NCBI RefSeq assembly: GCF_040954835.1
Contig: NC_090709.1
Location: 39,428,475-39,492,474 of the forward strand
Direction of reading: 5' to 3'
DNA from: Lepisosteus oculatus
Lineage: Eukaryota; Chordata; Actinopteri; Semionotiformes; Lepisosteidae
DNA: 64,000 bases
Shown: positions 11,376-22,074 of the stretch, one piece after another
How the letters are laid out: each line of letters starts with the position of its first letter
Numbering within the stretch: the first letter of the stretch is position 1
Translations under genes and position numbers: made by a program
The notes under the pieces: model-generated
The model's database searches: none
Told to the model about the DNA's origin: nothing
What the model saw: the letters and a program-made list of their open reading frames with translations, nothing else

Positions 11376-11425
11376 CTACCCCCAGGGCAGGGACACCAGC
11401 GCCCCCTGCTGGGAGTCAGAGTTAC

Positions 11426-11435
11426 CTGTGGCCAT
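11426..11435 (-). CDS. Candidate start exon (M-A-T) of the FN3-GTPase gene
   Basis: The minus strand reads ACCATGGCCACAG|GTAACT: a strong Kozak context, three codons plus one base, then a donor. This is phase 1, exactly what the exon at 8470 needs (G|AT CAT). With all the exons listed, the coding length is 10+735+276+273+276+72+183+206 = 2031 nt, which is 676 codons plus stop. The short-first-exon style matches the other genes here. Upstream lie 12-kb repeats with two ISRE words. Confidence 0.6.
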
Positions 11436-11484
11436 GGTAAAAGTGAGACTTCTCCTGATGTCACAGCTGGAGCACAGAGAGGGC

Positions 11485-11620
11485 TGGACTGGTCACCACT
11501 GGAATATTTGTCCTGGGGTCAGGGGACTGGTCACCACTGGAATATTTGTCCTGGGGTCAGGGGACTGGTCACCACTGGAACATCTGTCCTGGGGTCAGGG
11601 ACTGGTCACCTCTGGGCTGC
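11485..11620. repeat. 38-bp tandem repeat
   Basis: About 3.5 units of 'tcaccactggaatatttgtc'+'ctggggtcaggggactgg', just upstream of the M-A-T exon of the minus-strand gene. Confidence 0.85.
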
Positions 11621-12240
11621 AGGATCGGTGTCTGAGAAGATCTGAGCTGCTGGAACAACAGGAGTGAAGATCCAGTCAGGATCAGATCACCTCTGGACAA
11701 CAGGTCTGCTGGGCTACACAACTCATCACAGCAACACAACACACTGCTGGAGCACTGCTACACAACTCTCCAGAGTAATACAGCACTCCAGAGCTACACA
11801 ACACACTGCAGCACAACACTCAAGAGTAATACAGCACTCCAGAGCTACACAACTCATCACGGCGACACAACACACTGCAACACCGCTGCACAACAATCCA
11901 CAGTAATACATCACTCCAGAGCTACACAACTCATCACAGCGACACAACACACTGCAACACAGCTACACAACTCATCAGAGCAATAAACAGATCACCCCAG
12001 AGCTACACAACTCATCACGGTGACACAACATACTGCAACACCGCTGCACCACAATCCATAGTAATACAGCACTCCAGAGCTACACAACTCATCACAGCGA
12101 CACAACACACTGCAACACCGCTGCACAACTCATCAGAGTAATAAACAAATCACCCCAGAGCTACACAACACAATCGAAGTAGCAAAACGCAACAGACCCC
12201 AGGAGTGAGAGCTGCAAAAATGACACAGCAGAGTCTCCGG

Positions 12241-12256
12241 ACTTTCACTTTCACTG
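12241..12256 (-). promoter_or_regulatory. ISRE/IRF-type element (proximal copy)
   Basis: The minus strand reads CAGTGAAAGTGAAAGT, fitting the ISRE pattern GAAANNGAAA. It is followed on the minus strand by sequence leading, about 0.8 kb on, to the M-A-T exon at 11435. Confidence 0.6.
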
Positions 12257-13108
12257 ACAGCGCCTCTTCCTGCGAGTTCCTGACACGAGTGAAGCGTTCA
12301 GAGAAACACGCACCCCGGACAGAGGTGACGTCACACTCTGTCCTGTCCGGTTCTCTGAGATACCAATCTGAACAACACAACACAACACACCACACCAGAG
12401 TAATACAGCACTCCAGAGCTACACAACACACTGCAGGACAACACTCCAGAGTAATACAGCACCCCAGAGCTACACAACACTCCAGAGTAATACAGCACCC
12501 CAGAGCTACAGAACACACCACAGCACTGCTACACAACTCTCCAGTGTACATGATACAGCACTCCTGAGCTACGCAACTACGCAGTGACACAAGACAATGG
12601 AACAATGCTACACAGCACACTGGAGCAACACAACTCATCACAGTGACACAACACACTGCAGCACTGCTATACAACACTCCGGAGTAATACAGCACCCCAG
12701 AGCTACACAACACTCCAGAGTAATACAGCACTCCAGAGCTACACAACACTCCAGAGTAATACAGCAGTCCAGAGCTACACAACACTCCAGAGTAATACAG
12801 CACTACAGAGCTACACACATTGCAGCACTGCTACACAACTCTCCAGAGTACATGATACAGCACTCCTGAGCTACACAACTCACCACAGCGACACAACATA
12901 CTGCATCACTGCTGCACAACAATCCACAGTAATACAGCACTCCAGAGCTACACAACTCACCACGGCGACACAACACACTGCAACACCGCTGCACAACTCA
13001 TCAGAGTAATAAACAAATCACCCCAGAGCTACACAACACAATTGAAGTAGCAAAACGCAACAGACCCCAGGAGTGAGAGCTGCAAAAATGACACAGCAGA
13101 GTCTCCGG

Positions 13109-13124
13109 ACTTTCACTTTCACTG
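13109..13124 (-). promoter_or_regulatory. ISRE/IRF-type element (distal duplicate)
   Basis: Same CAGTGAAAGTGAAAGT word as at 12241-12256, within the duplicated segment of about 220 bp. Either copy could serve the minus-strand FN3-GTPase gene. Confidence 0.6.
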
Positions 13125-13264
13125 ACAGCGCCTCTTCCTGCGAGTTCCAGGACGAGTGACGTCACACTCTGTCCTGTCCGGTTCTCCGAAATACCAATCT
13201 GAACAACACAACACAACACAACACAACACAGGGTCGCTCCTGAGATCCTCGTTCACTGAGGCCT

Positions 13265-13705
13265 GTTAGAGCAGCTGTCCTGGTAAACACACACACACAC
13301 CTCGACAACAGTCACACACACTGCTGCTCACACACAGGTCCTGAGAGGAGCTGTCCTGTTAAACACACACACACACACCTCGACAACAGTCACACACACA
13401 GGTCCCGAGAGGAGCTGTCCTGTTAAACACACACACACACCTCGACCACAGTCACACACACTGCTGCTCACACACAGGTCCTGAGGGGAGCTGTCCTGTT
13501 AAACACACACACACACCTCGACAACAGTCACACACACTGCTGCTCACACACAGGTCCTGAGAGGAGCTGTCCTGTTAAACACACACACACACACCTCGAC
13601 AACAGTCACACACACTGCTGCTCACACACAGGTCCCGAGAGGAGCTGTCCTGTTAAACACACACACACACCTCGACAACAGTCACACACACTGCTGCTCA
13701 CACAC
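13265..13705. repeat. CA-rich minisatellite, second left-arm array
   Basis: Six units of the same repeat as 81-745. It marks the edge of the block (about 3.05-13.27 kb) absent from the right arm. The mirrored array at 56985-58430 joins directly to sequence matching left 2.9-3.0 kb. Confidence 0.95.
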
Positions 13706-13919
13706 AGCCCCACTGCACACAGGTGCTGTCCGGACTTGGAGAAAAAGGCGATTTATTCCCAAGATCAGTAAAAACAGGAAGAAGTGAAGAATTTCCGCGA
13801 CTCCAAACGAAAGTAAAACTTCAAGCAGAAGCAACAAGACGGACGACCCCCGTGTGTCTCTCCCGGTCACAGTCCCTGGAGGGACAGGAGAGAGAGACAG
13901 GGAGGGACAGGACACGTAC

Positions 13920-14094
13920 CTGCTGTCAGCCGGACTCCGGTGAAATGAAACTCCAGCGCCAGACTGCGGGGGGTGGACTCGGTACCGGGTCTCGCTTTCG
14001 GTTTCGCTCGGCTCAGCTCGGCGGGGTGTCTGCGCAGGCGCAGCTGCTTCCGGGCCCCGGTCCTGACTAAGCTGTCCTCAAGTTCACTAAACAT
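13920..14094 (-). promoter_or_regulatory. GC-rich promoter-like segment with ISRE and donor site, left arm
   Basis: The minus strand carries GAAACCGAAAGC (13994-14005, ISRE pattern), an NRF1-like GCGCCTGCGC word, and a GTACGT donor after 13920. From the ATG at 14094 it is open for 58 codons and ends in phase 1. The right-arm mirror (56561-56750) is also open and phase 1, but in a different frame in the middle, which argues for a 5' untranslated exon over conserved protein. Bases 13706-13919 mirror 56751-56985. Confidence 0.45.
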
Positions 14095-14099
14095 GTTGA

Positions 14100-15660
14100 A
14101 AAAACAAGCTGGGCGAGCTGGTTTACAGACCTCTCCGGGCATATAAACTCATTTACTGTGACCCCTAAGATCTGCGCTGTTGACAAAGTGTTTTTTTGTC
14201 TGTTTCATTCACCTGACGTTGCCTTTGCTCCATTGTGTTGACATTTGTCTGTGCACACCCTTGGTTGTTGTATGTTTCCTTTTTGTGTACAAAAAAACAT
14301 TTAAAAAGTATTTTTTTTAAAAATCCCCACAGCCAATATGTCTCCCCCCGCCCGTGCCTGTCCTTGTGCGCTTGCGCGGAGGAGATCAGGGACTCGGGCC
14401 CGTACTGTCTGTAGTAAACGCGCAACCCCTGCTGTTCGGGCTGACCTGATTGTACTGACTTACAGGTCCCGAACAAGCTGGGGGAAAAAGGCCACACAAG
14501 CGCCACACAAGCGCCCTTTCAGGTTCTGGGGTTGTGTGTCAAAGCCACTGGGCAAGAATGACCAGACCCCTCGCTTTTCTATATAAGTGTAGGCAATTAT
14601 TATCACAATGCGAAAGTAGACGTGAAACTAGCGCGTTTTCTACAGGTAATACGACCCACGGACAAACTGACCAATCACGCCGCAGATTTCCATCGCACAT
14701 GCGCACTTCGGAAGGGGGGGGCGGGGCAGCTTCCGATCCCGGAAGAGGAGCGCGTCTTCCAAGAAATCATGATGATGACGACAGCGGCTGGTTCGTCCGG
14801 GAGTCCGCGGTTTATTTCAGCCCTGTTGTAACTATATTTGATTGGCAAACCCAGCTGCGAAACCTGATCTTCACGACAGCATCCCAGTTCAGCAGATGAC
14901 ACGACCCTCCGGTGATATTTTCCCAGTTCATGCAGTCTGAAATCGAACTGGACTACCTTACTGGGGTCTGGAATATCCACAGAACTACTAGTGCCACACG
15001 AAGTTTACACAACGTGTTCTTGCGTGTTGTACAATCGCGGTCCCCTGTGTAAAATCACTGTCCCATGTGAAAAAGAATTCAAAACGCTGTACAGTGACAA
15101 AGCGCTTTAATGTTTTAATATGTGCTGATTTAAACAGCTGGTGAGCAGTGAATACACGTTTCGTTAATGCATTTTTATACAGGAATTCGTATTCTATATT
15201 CTGGTCGCTTGCAGATTAGAATGGCATATGTTTAGCAATAATATTATTTATGGTACCTGGAAGTTTCAGGTTGTTGCACAAAGCTAAGGTATGCGTATAC
15301 GTGATCTGACAATTGAAATCAATTTCCTGTCGTTAAACTCTGTTTATTTTGAATTAATCGGGTTTCCTCTTCCGGAGAGTGACCGGAAGGCGGTGGGTGT
15401 GGCCACAGGTGGGGGGAGGGGCCTCTTGAAAGAGAACGACCTGGTTCAGCACCTGGACAGCCGGGCTGCGGGTCAGAGCAGCTGGACGACAATGACCGGA
15501 TGCCTCTCATTCACCCATCTACCCCTCCATTCACTCATTCAGCCATCTCCCCTCCATCCACCCATCTACCCCTCCATTCACTCACATGCCCTCCTAGTCC
15601 ACTGCAGGAAGAGGAGACAAACCCCCCTCTCTCCTCTCCCTCAGCGCCCTGCCTGGGCAC
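14100..15660. other. Gene-free stretch mirrored at 55175-56555
   Basis: No supported gene. Around 14580-14630 there is a LINE-tail-like string ('cttttctatataagtgtagg'), and 15500-15590 has short 'ccatctacccctccattcac' repeats. The rest is unique sequence that aligns in reverse to the right arm with scattered differences. Confidence 0.7.
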
Positions 15661-15665
15661 CTCTC

Positions 15666-16663
15666 TCACTCTGCTGTCTTCTGCCTCGCTGTGGGTAAGC
15701 CTCTCAGCATGTCACGCACTGATCCCACAGCCCGCTCATTGATGGGACAGTTGCGTAGCAGTCCCCCCACTGTCTCATGGAACAGACAGTCCACAGTCAG
15801 TGTGTCTCTCCTGGTCACCAGTCTGCTGCTCTCAGCCACAACTGCCTCACGGTTGTAGGTGTGGTGCATCACCACCAGGGCGGCGGGCTTGTCCCCTGTG
15901 GAGAGAGACAGAGACAGGGTCCTGACTGAGCACCTGCAGACTCTCCTGTCCTCTGAGAGCAGAGCTGTAGGACCTCAGAGCTCTGAGAGAGTGTCACAGC
16001 CCTGAGTCACAGACAGGCGAGACTCAGACAGACGGTGTCCACTCACCCGGCTCAGGTGAGTCCCAGGACACAGCAGACAGGCAGCAGAGTTAGAGCTAAC
16101 TAACTAGCTAACTAGTGTGCTAACTAGCTAACACTAGCTGTGCCAGAGCTGTGTCTTGTTGCGTCAGAGGAAAAAAGTGTCAAGCAAACAAATTATTTCC
16201 TGTCAATCAATTCTTTCTTTTCAAGAAGTTTCTTAAATCCCTTCGAATTCAATTTTACCTGGAATGTTCTGGAGAGCGTGGTCAATATCAGTCCCTATCC
16301 GAGAGCTGACAGGACAGAAAGTCACGATGGCGTCACACTCCTGCAGGGGGCACTCTTTAAAGTTCATCTGCTTTCCCAGTTTCTCCTTGAACATCCCGTC
16401 AGCTCCCAGCGTAACTCCAGCAGCCAGGAAGTGGATTTTGACTGGGCAGATACAAAACACAGACACACAGTGGAGTCAATGCCAGCAGACTTGTGATCTG
16501 CAACGTCGCTGAGAATTTAAAGCATCAAAACTCAAATACGTGAAGCGTAAACAGTCAAGCATTTTCATTTACAAGATATCTAGGGTGACTGTCCAAGCGC
16601 TTCACAGGAAACATCCCTCTACTCACACCACAGTACTGTATACTCACCGCACCTGAACAACAT
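15666..16663 (-). CDS. VKIHF/DKP module gene, left-arm copy next to the GTPase
   Basis: Three minus-strand exons: 16663-16648 (MLFRC plus one base, donor GTGAGT), 16441-16259 (183 nt) and 15895-15666. Phases agree (1, 1) and give 142 residues. Order: [80 protein letters not shown], and a tail ending RQKTAE. The alternating hydrophobic strands and the FCPV-S-R-GTDI motif suggest a Rossmann-like fold; function is unknown. It lies 1.5 kb downstream of the GTPase gene on the same strand. I see no ISRE of its own, so it may also be reached by splicing from that GTPase (donor after 18250). The closest relative is the mirror copy at 54176-55170. Confidence 0.85.
16080..16140. repeat. TAGCTAACTAGC short repeat
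   Basis: Runs of 'agctaactaactagctaact', self-complementary in places, in the intron between the second and third exons of the module gene. The mirror copy is at about 54720-54765. Confidence 0.8.
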
Positions 16664-17019
16664 AACACTTTTAAAATGACCCTGAACGTTTCGTCTATGA
16701 TCTTTCCAAACTGTTCTCCACAATTCCCCCATGAAACCACAACAACACCAGCGTTCGCTGTGACACTGGAATATTCTGTTCACGGAGCAAACCGTTCTGA
16801 CAGAATCACCACTCTGCTCACACGTCCGCACTGGGGAGAGATCGAATCGAACAGCACCCAGTTTCCAGAGGGGGACTGCTGTCCAGCACACGTTTCAAGC
16901 AGGAGCAGATTAACCCCTGGCTGGTCTGACCCAGACAGGAGTTCAAACGTGAGAGAGGGGTCACCTGGTGGGGCTCGAATGCGAGGGTGTTCTGTGCTCC
17001 CCTGGGGTGTCACCAGTCC

Positions 17020-18056
17020 ATCACAGGACACCAGTCTATCACAGGACACACACACACACTCACACACCCTGGACAGGACACCATTCCATCACAGGACACA
17101 CACACACACTCACACACCCTGGACAGGACACCAGTCTATCACAGGACACACACACACACTCACACACCCTGGACAGGACACCAGTCTATCACAGGACACA
17201 CACACACACTCACACACCCTGGACAGGACACACACACACACTCACACATCCTGGACAGGACACCAGTCCATCACAGGACACACACACTCACACACCCTGG
17301 ACAGAACACCAGTCCATCACAGGACACACACACTCACACACTCACACACCCTGGACAGGAGACCAGTCCATCACAGGACACACACACACACACTCACACA
17401 CCCTGGACAGGACACCAGTCCATCACAGGACACACACACACTCACACACCCTGGACAGGACACCAGTCCATCACAGGACACACACACACTCACACACCCT
17501 GGACAGGACACCAGTCCATCACAGAACACACACACACACTCACACACCCTGGACAGGACACCAGTCCATCACAGGACACACACACACACTCACACACCCT
17601 GGACAGGACACACACACACTCACACATCCTGGACAGGACACCAGTCCATCACAGGACACACACACACACTCACACACCCTGGACAGGACACCAGTCCATC
17701 ACAGGACACACACACACACTCACACACCCTGGACAGGACACACACACACTCACACATCCTGGACAGGACACCAGTCCATCACAGGACACACACACTCACA
17801 CACCCTGGACAGAACACCAGTCCATCACAGGACACACACACTCACACACTCACACACCCTGGACAGGACACACACACACCCTGGACAGGAGACCAGTCCA
17901 TCACAGGACACACACACACACACACTCACACACCCTGGAAAGGACACCAGTCCATCACAGGACACACACACACTCACACACCCTGGACAGGACACCAGTC
18001 CATCACAGGACACACACACACTCACACACCCTGGACAGGACACCAGTCCATCACAG

Positions 18057-18089
<33 letters not shown>

Positions 18090-18140
18090 GGACAGGACAC
18101 CAGGCCATCACAGGACACACACACACACACACACACTCCC
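17020..18140. repeat. Minisatellite of 'ggacaggacaccagtccatc' units
   Basis: Roughly 20-25 units of 'acaccctggacaggacacca'+'gtccatcacaggacacac' plus (AC)n. The unit equals the reverse complement of 'ctgtgatggactggtgtcct'+'gtccagggtgt', the tail of the SINE-like element seen intact at 51300-51500. Mirror array at 52880-53820. Frames rich in His-Thr are repeat-encoded. Confidence 0.95.
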
Positions 18141-18196
18141 TGGACACAGACGCAGCCTGCCCGGCTCTTTCACCTTCCTGTGCGGCGATGCCCACG

Positions 18197-20406
18197 TCAC
18201 AGCCTCTCGCCCTGCTCATCAACAGGACCCCATCGCCCGCTCCCCTTACCTCCTGTGCGGCTGCTGTGTCTCCTCTCCTGCTGAAGGCTGGCGCTCCTGC
18301 TGCCCGCATTCCTGGCCTCCTGCTGTCGCCTCCTCTCCTCCTCCCCTCTCTTCCTCCTCTCCTCCTCCTCCAGCTCCTCCTCCAGCCTCCCCCTCTCCTC
18401 CGCCAGTCTCCTCCTCTCGTCCTGCAGCCTGCTCCTCTCCTCCTCCAGCCTCCTCTCCTCCTCCTCCAGCCTCCTCCTCCTCCTCCTCCTCTGTGTCTCC
18501 CTCTGGGTGTCCTGGGTGACGCCCCCCCCTCCGTTCTCCTGCACCACCCCGTCGACCGTGTCCAGCAGCAGGGTCACCTGCTGGCAGTCGCTGGCGTCTC
18601 TGTTGTTGAAGAGGTGGTACCTGTTCCCACAATGCTCCAGCAGCTGTCTCAGCTCGGGCTGGGCGCCCCGCAGGACGTCCTCGAGGCCGGCCCCCCCCAG
18701 CTCGTCCCCGTGGGTGAACAGGACCACTGTGCGCCGCAGCACCTCCTCCCCGAAGACCCCCCGCAGGGCGGCCGCCGTGCCCCCCGCGCCCGCGCCCGCC
18801 GCCCCGACCCGGGTGACCAGCAGGAACACGTCGGGCTCCGTGGACGAGAGCTCGGGGCTGAAGTCCGCCAGGCTGCAGTTGGGGGACAGGCCGGGGGTGT
18901 CAGTAACTAACACCAGGGTCCCGCCGACCTCCGCCATCGCCCCCGCGCAGGAGGGCCTGGGGCCGGGTGCGAACTCCTGTCTGCCCAGGATGGTGTTGCC
19001 TGTGGAGCTCTTCCCCGCCCCGGCCTCCCCCACCAGCACCAGCTTCCGGAGACACACAAAGCCTGCAGGGACACCGGTCGGGAGTCAGCACCTCTCTCTT
19101 CATAAAGATACCACATCACAGGACACACACACTCACACACCCTGGACAGGACACCAGTCCATCACAGGACACACATACACACTCACACACCCTGGACAGG
19201 ACACCAGTCCATCACAGGACACACACACACACACACACACACACCCTGGACAGGACACCAGTCCATCACAGGACACACACGCACACTCACACACCCTGGA
19301 CAGGACACCACTCCATCACAGGACACACTCACACACACCCTGGACAGGACACTAGCCCATCACAGGACGCACGCGCACGCGCGCGTACACACACACACAC
19401 ACACACACACCCTGGACAGGACACCAGTCCATCATAGGACACACACCCACACCAGAGCCAGTGTGGTCCCAGAAGCCCATTAACCCCCCAGCCTGTCTCT
19501 GGACTGTGGGAGGACAGGTCTGGTCTGGACCAGAGCCCCTGGAGGAATCCCAGACAGACACAGGGAGAACATGCAGACTCCACACAGACAGCACCCCCAG
19601 GACCTGTGACCCCTGCCCCCCGTGTCCAGTTAACCGTGCTGACCTCCTGACCGAGCGAGCGGCCAGCCAGTGATTGAGTCTGGTGGGACTCTTCTCCTGC
19701 TCACCTTTCTCATTCTTCTCCTCCACACTCCTCCTCTCCTCCTCCACCCTCCTCCTCTCCTCCTCCACCCTCCTCCTCTCTCTGTCCACCTCCTTCCTCT
19801 CCTCCTCCACCCTCTTCCTCCTCTCCGTCACATCACTGTGGACCTGTGGAAACATCTCAACATGTCCAGTGTGTGCTGTGGTCAGTGTGTCCAGTCTGTA
19901 CTGTGGTCAGTGTGTCCAGTCTGAGCTGTGGTCAGTGTGATTGATCAGTACTGTAGAGAGCAGTGTGGCTCTGTGGTGTCCAGTCCAGTCTGTGCTGTGG
20001 TCAGTGTGTCCAGTCTGTACTGTGGTCAGTGTGATTGATCAGTACTGTAGAGAGCAGTGTGGCTCTGTGGTGTCCAGTTCAGTCTGTGCTGTGGTCAGTG
20101 TGTCCAGTCTGTGGTGTGGTCAGTGTGATTGATCAGTACCTCTAGAAAGCGGTGTGGCTCTGTGGTGTCCAGTCCAGTCTGTGCTGTGGTCAGTGTGTCC
20201 AGTCTGCGTGTGCTCAGTGTGTCCAGTCTGTGCTGTGGTGACCTGTCACTGCGAACAGTATTATCTCACGGATGTGTCGGAGTCTCGTCACTCCTGCAGC
20301 TCTTGTGGACACAGTGGACTGGCCCTGCTGCGGGACGCCCCCTCTGTCCCGGGACACTCACCTCACAGGGGCTGCTCTTGTGCTGCCGGGATCCCCACCA
20401 GGACAT
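18197..20406 (-). CDS. GIMAP/AIG1-like GTPase with Arg/Glu coiled coils, left copy
   Basis: Minus-strand exons: 5' UTR ending at 20889; coding 20406-20362 (starts MSWWGSRQHKSSPCE, phase 0); 19843-19705 (phase 0 to 1); 19062-18197 if read to the stop (349 residues), or to 18250 if the GTAAGG donor is used. The second coding exon is a charged helix (RKRVEEERKEVDRERRRVEE). The third holds P-loop GEAGAGKS, DTPG, FTHGD and RYHLFNNRD, all intact AIG1 motifs, so it should bind and probably hydrolyse GTP. A long Arg/Glu coiled coil follows (LEEERSRLQDERRRLAEERG). GIMAPs act on intracellular membranes in immune cells. Compared with the right copy it has extra RRVEEE-type units and a much longer C-terminal coil. 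An ISRE lies upstream. Confidence 0.9.
19115..19440. repeat. 'ggacaggacaccagtccatc' minisatellite in the GTPase intron
   Basis: About seven units in the intron between 19063 and 19704, ending with an alternating 'cgcacgcgcgcgtacac' stretch. Same origin as the array at 17020-18140; mirror at 51500-52030. Confidence 0.92.
19445..19670 (-). mobile_element. SINE-like fish dispersed element
   Basis: Reverse complement contains 'gtggagtctgcatgttctcc', 'ctgtgtctgtctggg' and 'gggttaatgggcttctggga', the conserved body of a dispersed element common in fish genomes. Its 3' tail word 'ctgtgatggactggtgtcct' runs directly into the minisatellite. The exact family cannot be named from this window. Confidence 0.7.
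19855..20250. repeat. 'gtgctgtggtcagtgtgtcc' repeats, GTPase intron 2
   Basis: Tandem words 'cagtctgtgctgtggtcagt'+'gtgtc' and 'gattgatcagtactgtagag'. The larger mirror field is at 50100-51140. Confidence 0.9.
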
Positions 20407-20589
20407 GTCCGCGATCTCCCCCAGCACAGCTCTCCCTTGCTCTGGCAGAAACAGAGAGAGACAAGCTGGACTCTGGACAGGTGTATTCCAGACACAGCTG
20501 CCCCTGCCTGCAACCTGTCTCTCGTCTCACACTGCCTGTCCACCCCCAGTCCCCTGTCTGACTCCCATTCAGCACATGTCTTTACAGTA

Positions 20590-20880
20590 CAGCTCTCTCA
20601 CAGTATTTACGGTCAGGTGTGAGTATGTACAGCTCTCATACAGTATGTACAGTAATGTGTGAGTATTGATCTGACTGTAATTCTCTTCTACAGTATTTAC
20701 GGTAAGTTCTGAGTACTGATCCGTCTGTACAGCTCTGCTACAGTTTTTACGGTAATGCGTTAGTATTGATCAGTCTGTACAGCTCTCCTACAGTATTTAC
20801 GGTACGGTGTGAGTATTGATCTGTCTGTAATTCTCTGCTACAGTATTTACGGTAAGACGTGAGTAACTGACAGTATTATT
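20590..20880. repeat. About 53-bp repeat, GTPase intron 1
   Basis: Five or six units of 'ctctgctacagtatttacgg'+'taagtgtgagtattgatctg'. Mirror at 49495-49760. Confidence 0.88.
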
Positions 20881-21003
20881 TGCCTCACCTGGTATCTCGA
20901 CCGCTGCCTCCCCTCAGCTTCGCAGAAAAGAAAAAACTCAGAGTCTCAGCTCTGTAACCGCCGCGTTAGAGACCGTGTGGAGGGTCTGTTCGAGAGCGGA
21001 GAA

Positions 21004-21047
21004 ACTTTCCGTTTCAGTTCTGCTTTTGGGTGTCACTGACGGATTGG
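21004..21047 (-). promoter_or_regulatory. Promoter elements of the left GTPase gene: ISRE and CCAAT box
   Basis: The minus strand has CCAAT (21047-21043) and, 28 bp downstream, GAAACGGAAAGT (21015-21004; ISRE pattern GAAANNGAAA). The non-coding first exon, ending with a GTGAGG donor at 20889, follows about 50-115 bp further on. The arrangement is kept in the right arm. Confidence 0.65.
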
Positions 21048-21429
21048 CTGCGTAGGGTCACGCTGGTCTTCCGGGCTGGTATCCCTCTCTCTGCCACAAG
21101 AGGGCGCCTGTGCTTGAGCTCTCTCTCATATGCTTCGTCAGCCGCCGTCTTCCACAGAGTAAAACCGCAGAGCTGCTCCTCTTCAAAACTCATAACGACG
21201 AGTTCTGGGGTTAAACTCTGAGATAAGAGAGTGCAGTCACGCCCGTGTTCAAAACACGTCTCTCAGAGTGCTCCCAGTAAGACGTTTTGCTGTAGGAAAG
21301 GGTACAAAATTATGTTCTATAAAACTATCACACCAACAAAATACTACCGATGACTAATTTATAACACTTTCTAAATCATAACAATAACTGATAATGATTA
21401 CGACTGTCAGACAGAGAAATCAGGACATC

Positions 21430-21660
21430 ACAGCCGCCTGAGCACTGCGGTGTGTGTTCAGTGGTGTGTGTTTCTGTCGGAGACGGGAATCTCACAAGCC
21501 TGAGCACTGCGGTGTGTGTTCAGTGTCAGAGTGTTACTGTCAGAGACAGGAATCTCACAGGCCTGAGCACTGCGGTGTGTGTTCAATGTCAGAGTGTGAC
21601 TGTCAGAGACAGGAGTCTCACAGGCCTGAGCACTGCGGTGTGTGTTCAGTGGTGTGTGTT
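21430..21660. repeat. About 60-bp repeat 'gcctgagcactgcggtgtgt'
   Basis: Four units of 'gcctgagcactgcggtgtgt'+'gttcagtgtcagagtgttac'+'tgtcagagacaggaatctcaca'. Single or double units occur at 29140-29270 and 33895-34020, and a longer mirror array at 48590-48930. Bases 21050-21430 are upstream flank, mirrored at 48960-49330, without a gene. Confidence 0.9.
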
Positions 21661-21900
21661 TCTGTTGGAGAGAGAGATATTAGTAGTGTTCCACAGGGAT
21701 CTGTATTGGGGCGCAAAGCTCTTAAAAATATCGAATTCAACACCAGATTCAAACCCAAAGCTTTATTGTCATATGCTTACACAGATTTTGCGATTTGTAC
21801 AAATCATAACAATGCGATAGACTGGAGCACAGTACATCACTGGGGAATCAGACACTGTAGAAGCGACCTGGTACCACCAGCACACTCGTGAAGCAGCTAA
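21660..21900 (+). mobile_element. Composite LINE relic (RT motif plus opposed LINE tail)
   Basis: The plus strand reads DIS-SVPQGSVLG, the reverse-transcriptase motif of LINEs, then breaks off. The following part, on the minus strand, holds 'catatgacaataaagctttg', a Rex1/CR1-like 3' tail. Near-identical copies lie at 29280-29520, 34020-34260 and 48345-48590 (reverse). Bases 21900-22075 have no feature. Confidence 0.7.
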
Positions 21901-22074
21901 AGGGTTAATGATGTGATGACATTCATCTCCAGCCTGGTGTGGGTGTATCTGTGAAGTATCTAACTGCGACAACAATGGGGAAAACATGGCAAATATTTAT
22001 AAAGGCAGCCTGGAGTTAAAGTGTTTCTGCAGACCCACCAACACGCGGGTCAACGTCTGTTCAGCGAGAAGCAC

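Larger units (their letters stand above)
11700..13215. repeat. Complex repeat field of 'ccagagctacacaac' words
   Basis: Interleaved units such as 'actccagagtaatacagcac' and 'agctacacaactcatcacag'. A larger duplication is embedded: 12120-12350 matches 12985-13205 (containing 'gaagtagcaaaacgcaacag' and 'gagtctccggactttcactt'). No gene is seen, and open frames here are repeat-encoded. Confidence 0.85.

Noticed and set aside
8412-11645. A 1077-codon plus-strand open frame
   Set aside because: It is almost entirely the 39-bp repeat, other frames of the same strand are also open for hundreds of codons, and it begins in unrelated intron sequence.
16676-18910. His/Thr-rich plus-strand frames
   Set aside because: They are read from the 'ggacaggacaccagtccatc' minisatellite and the antisense of the GTPase exon.
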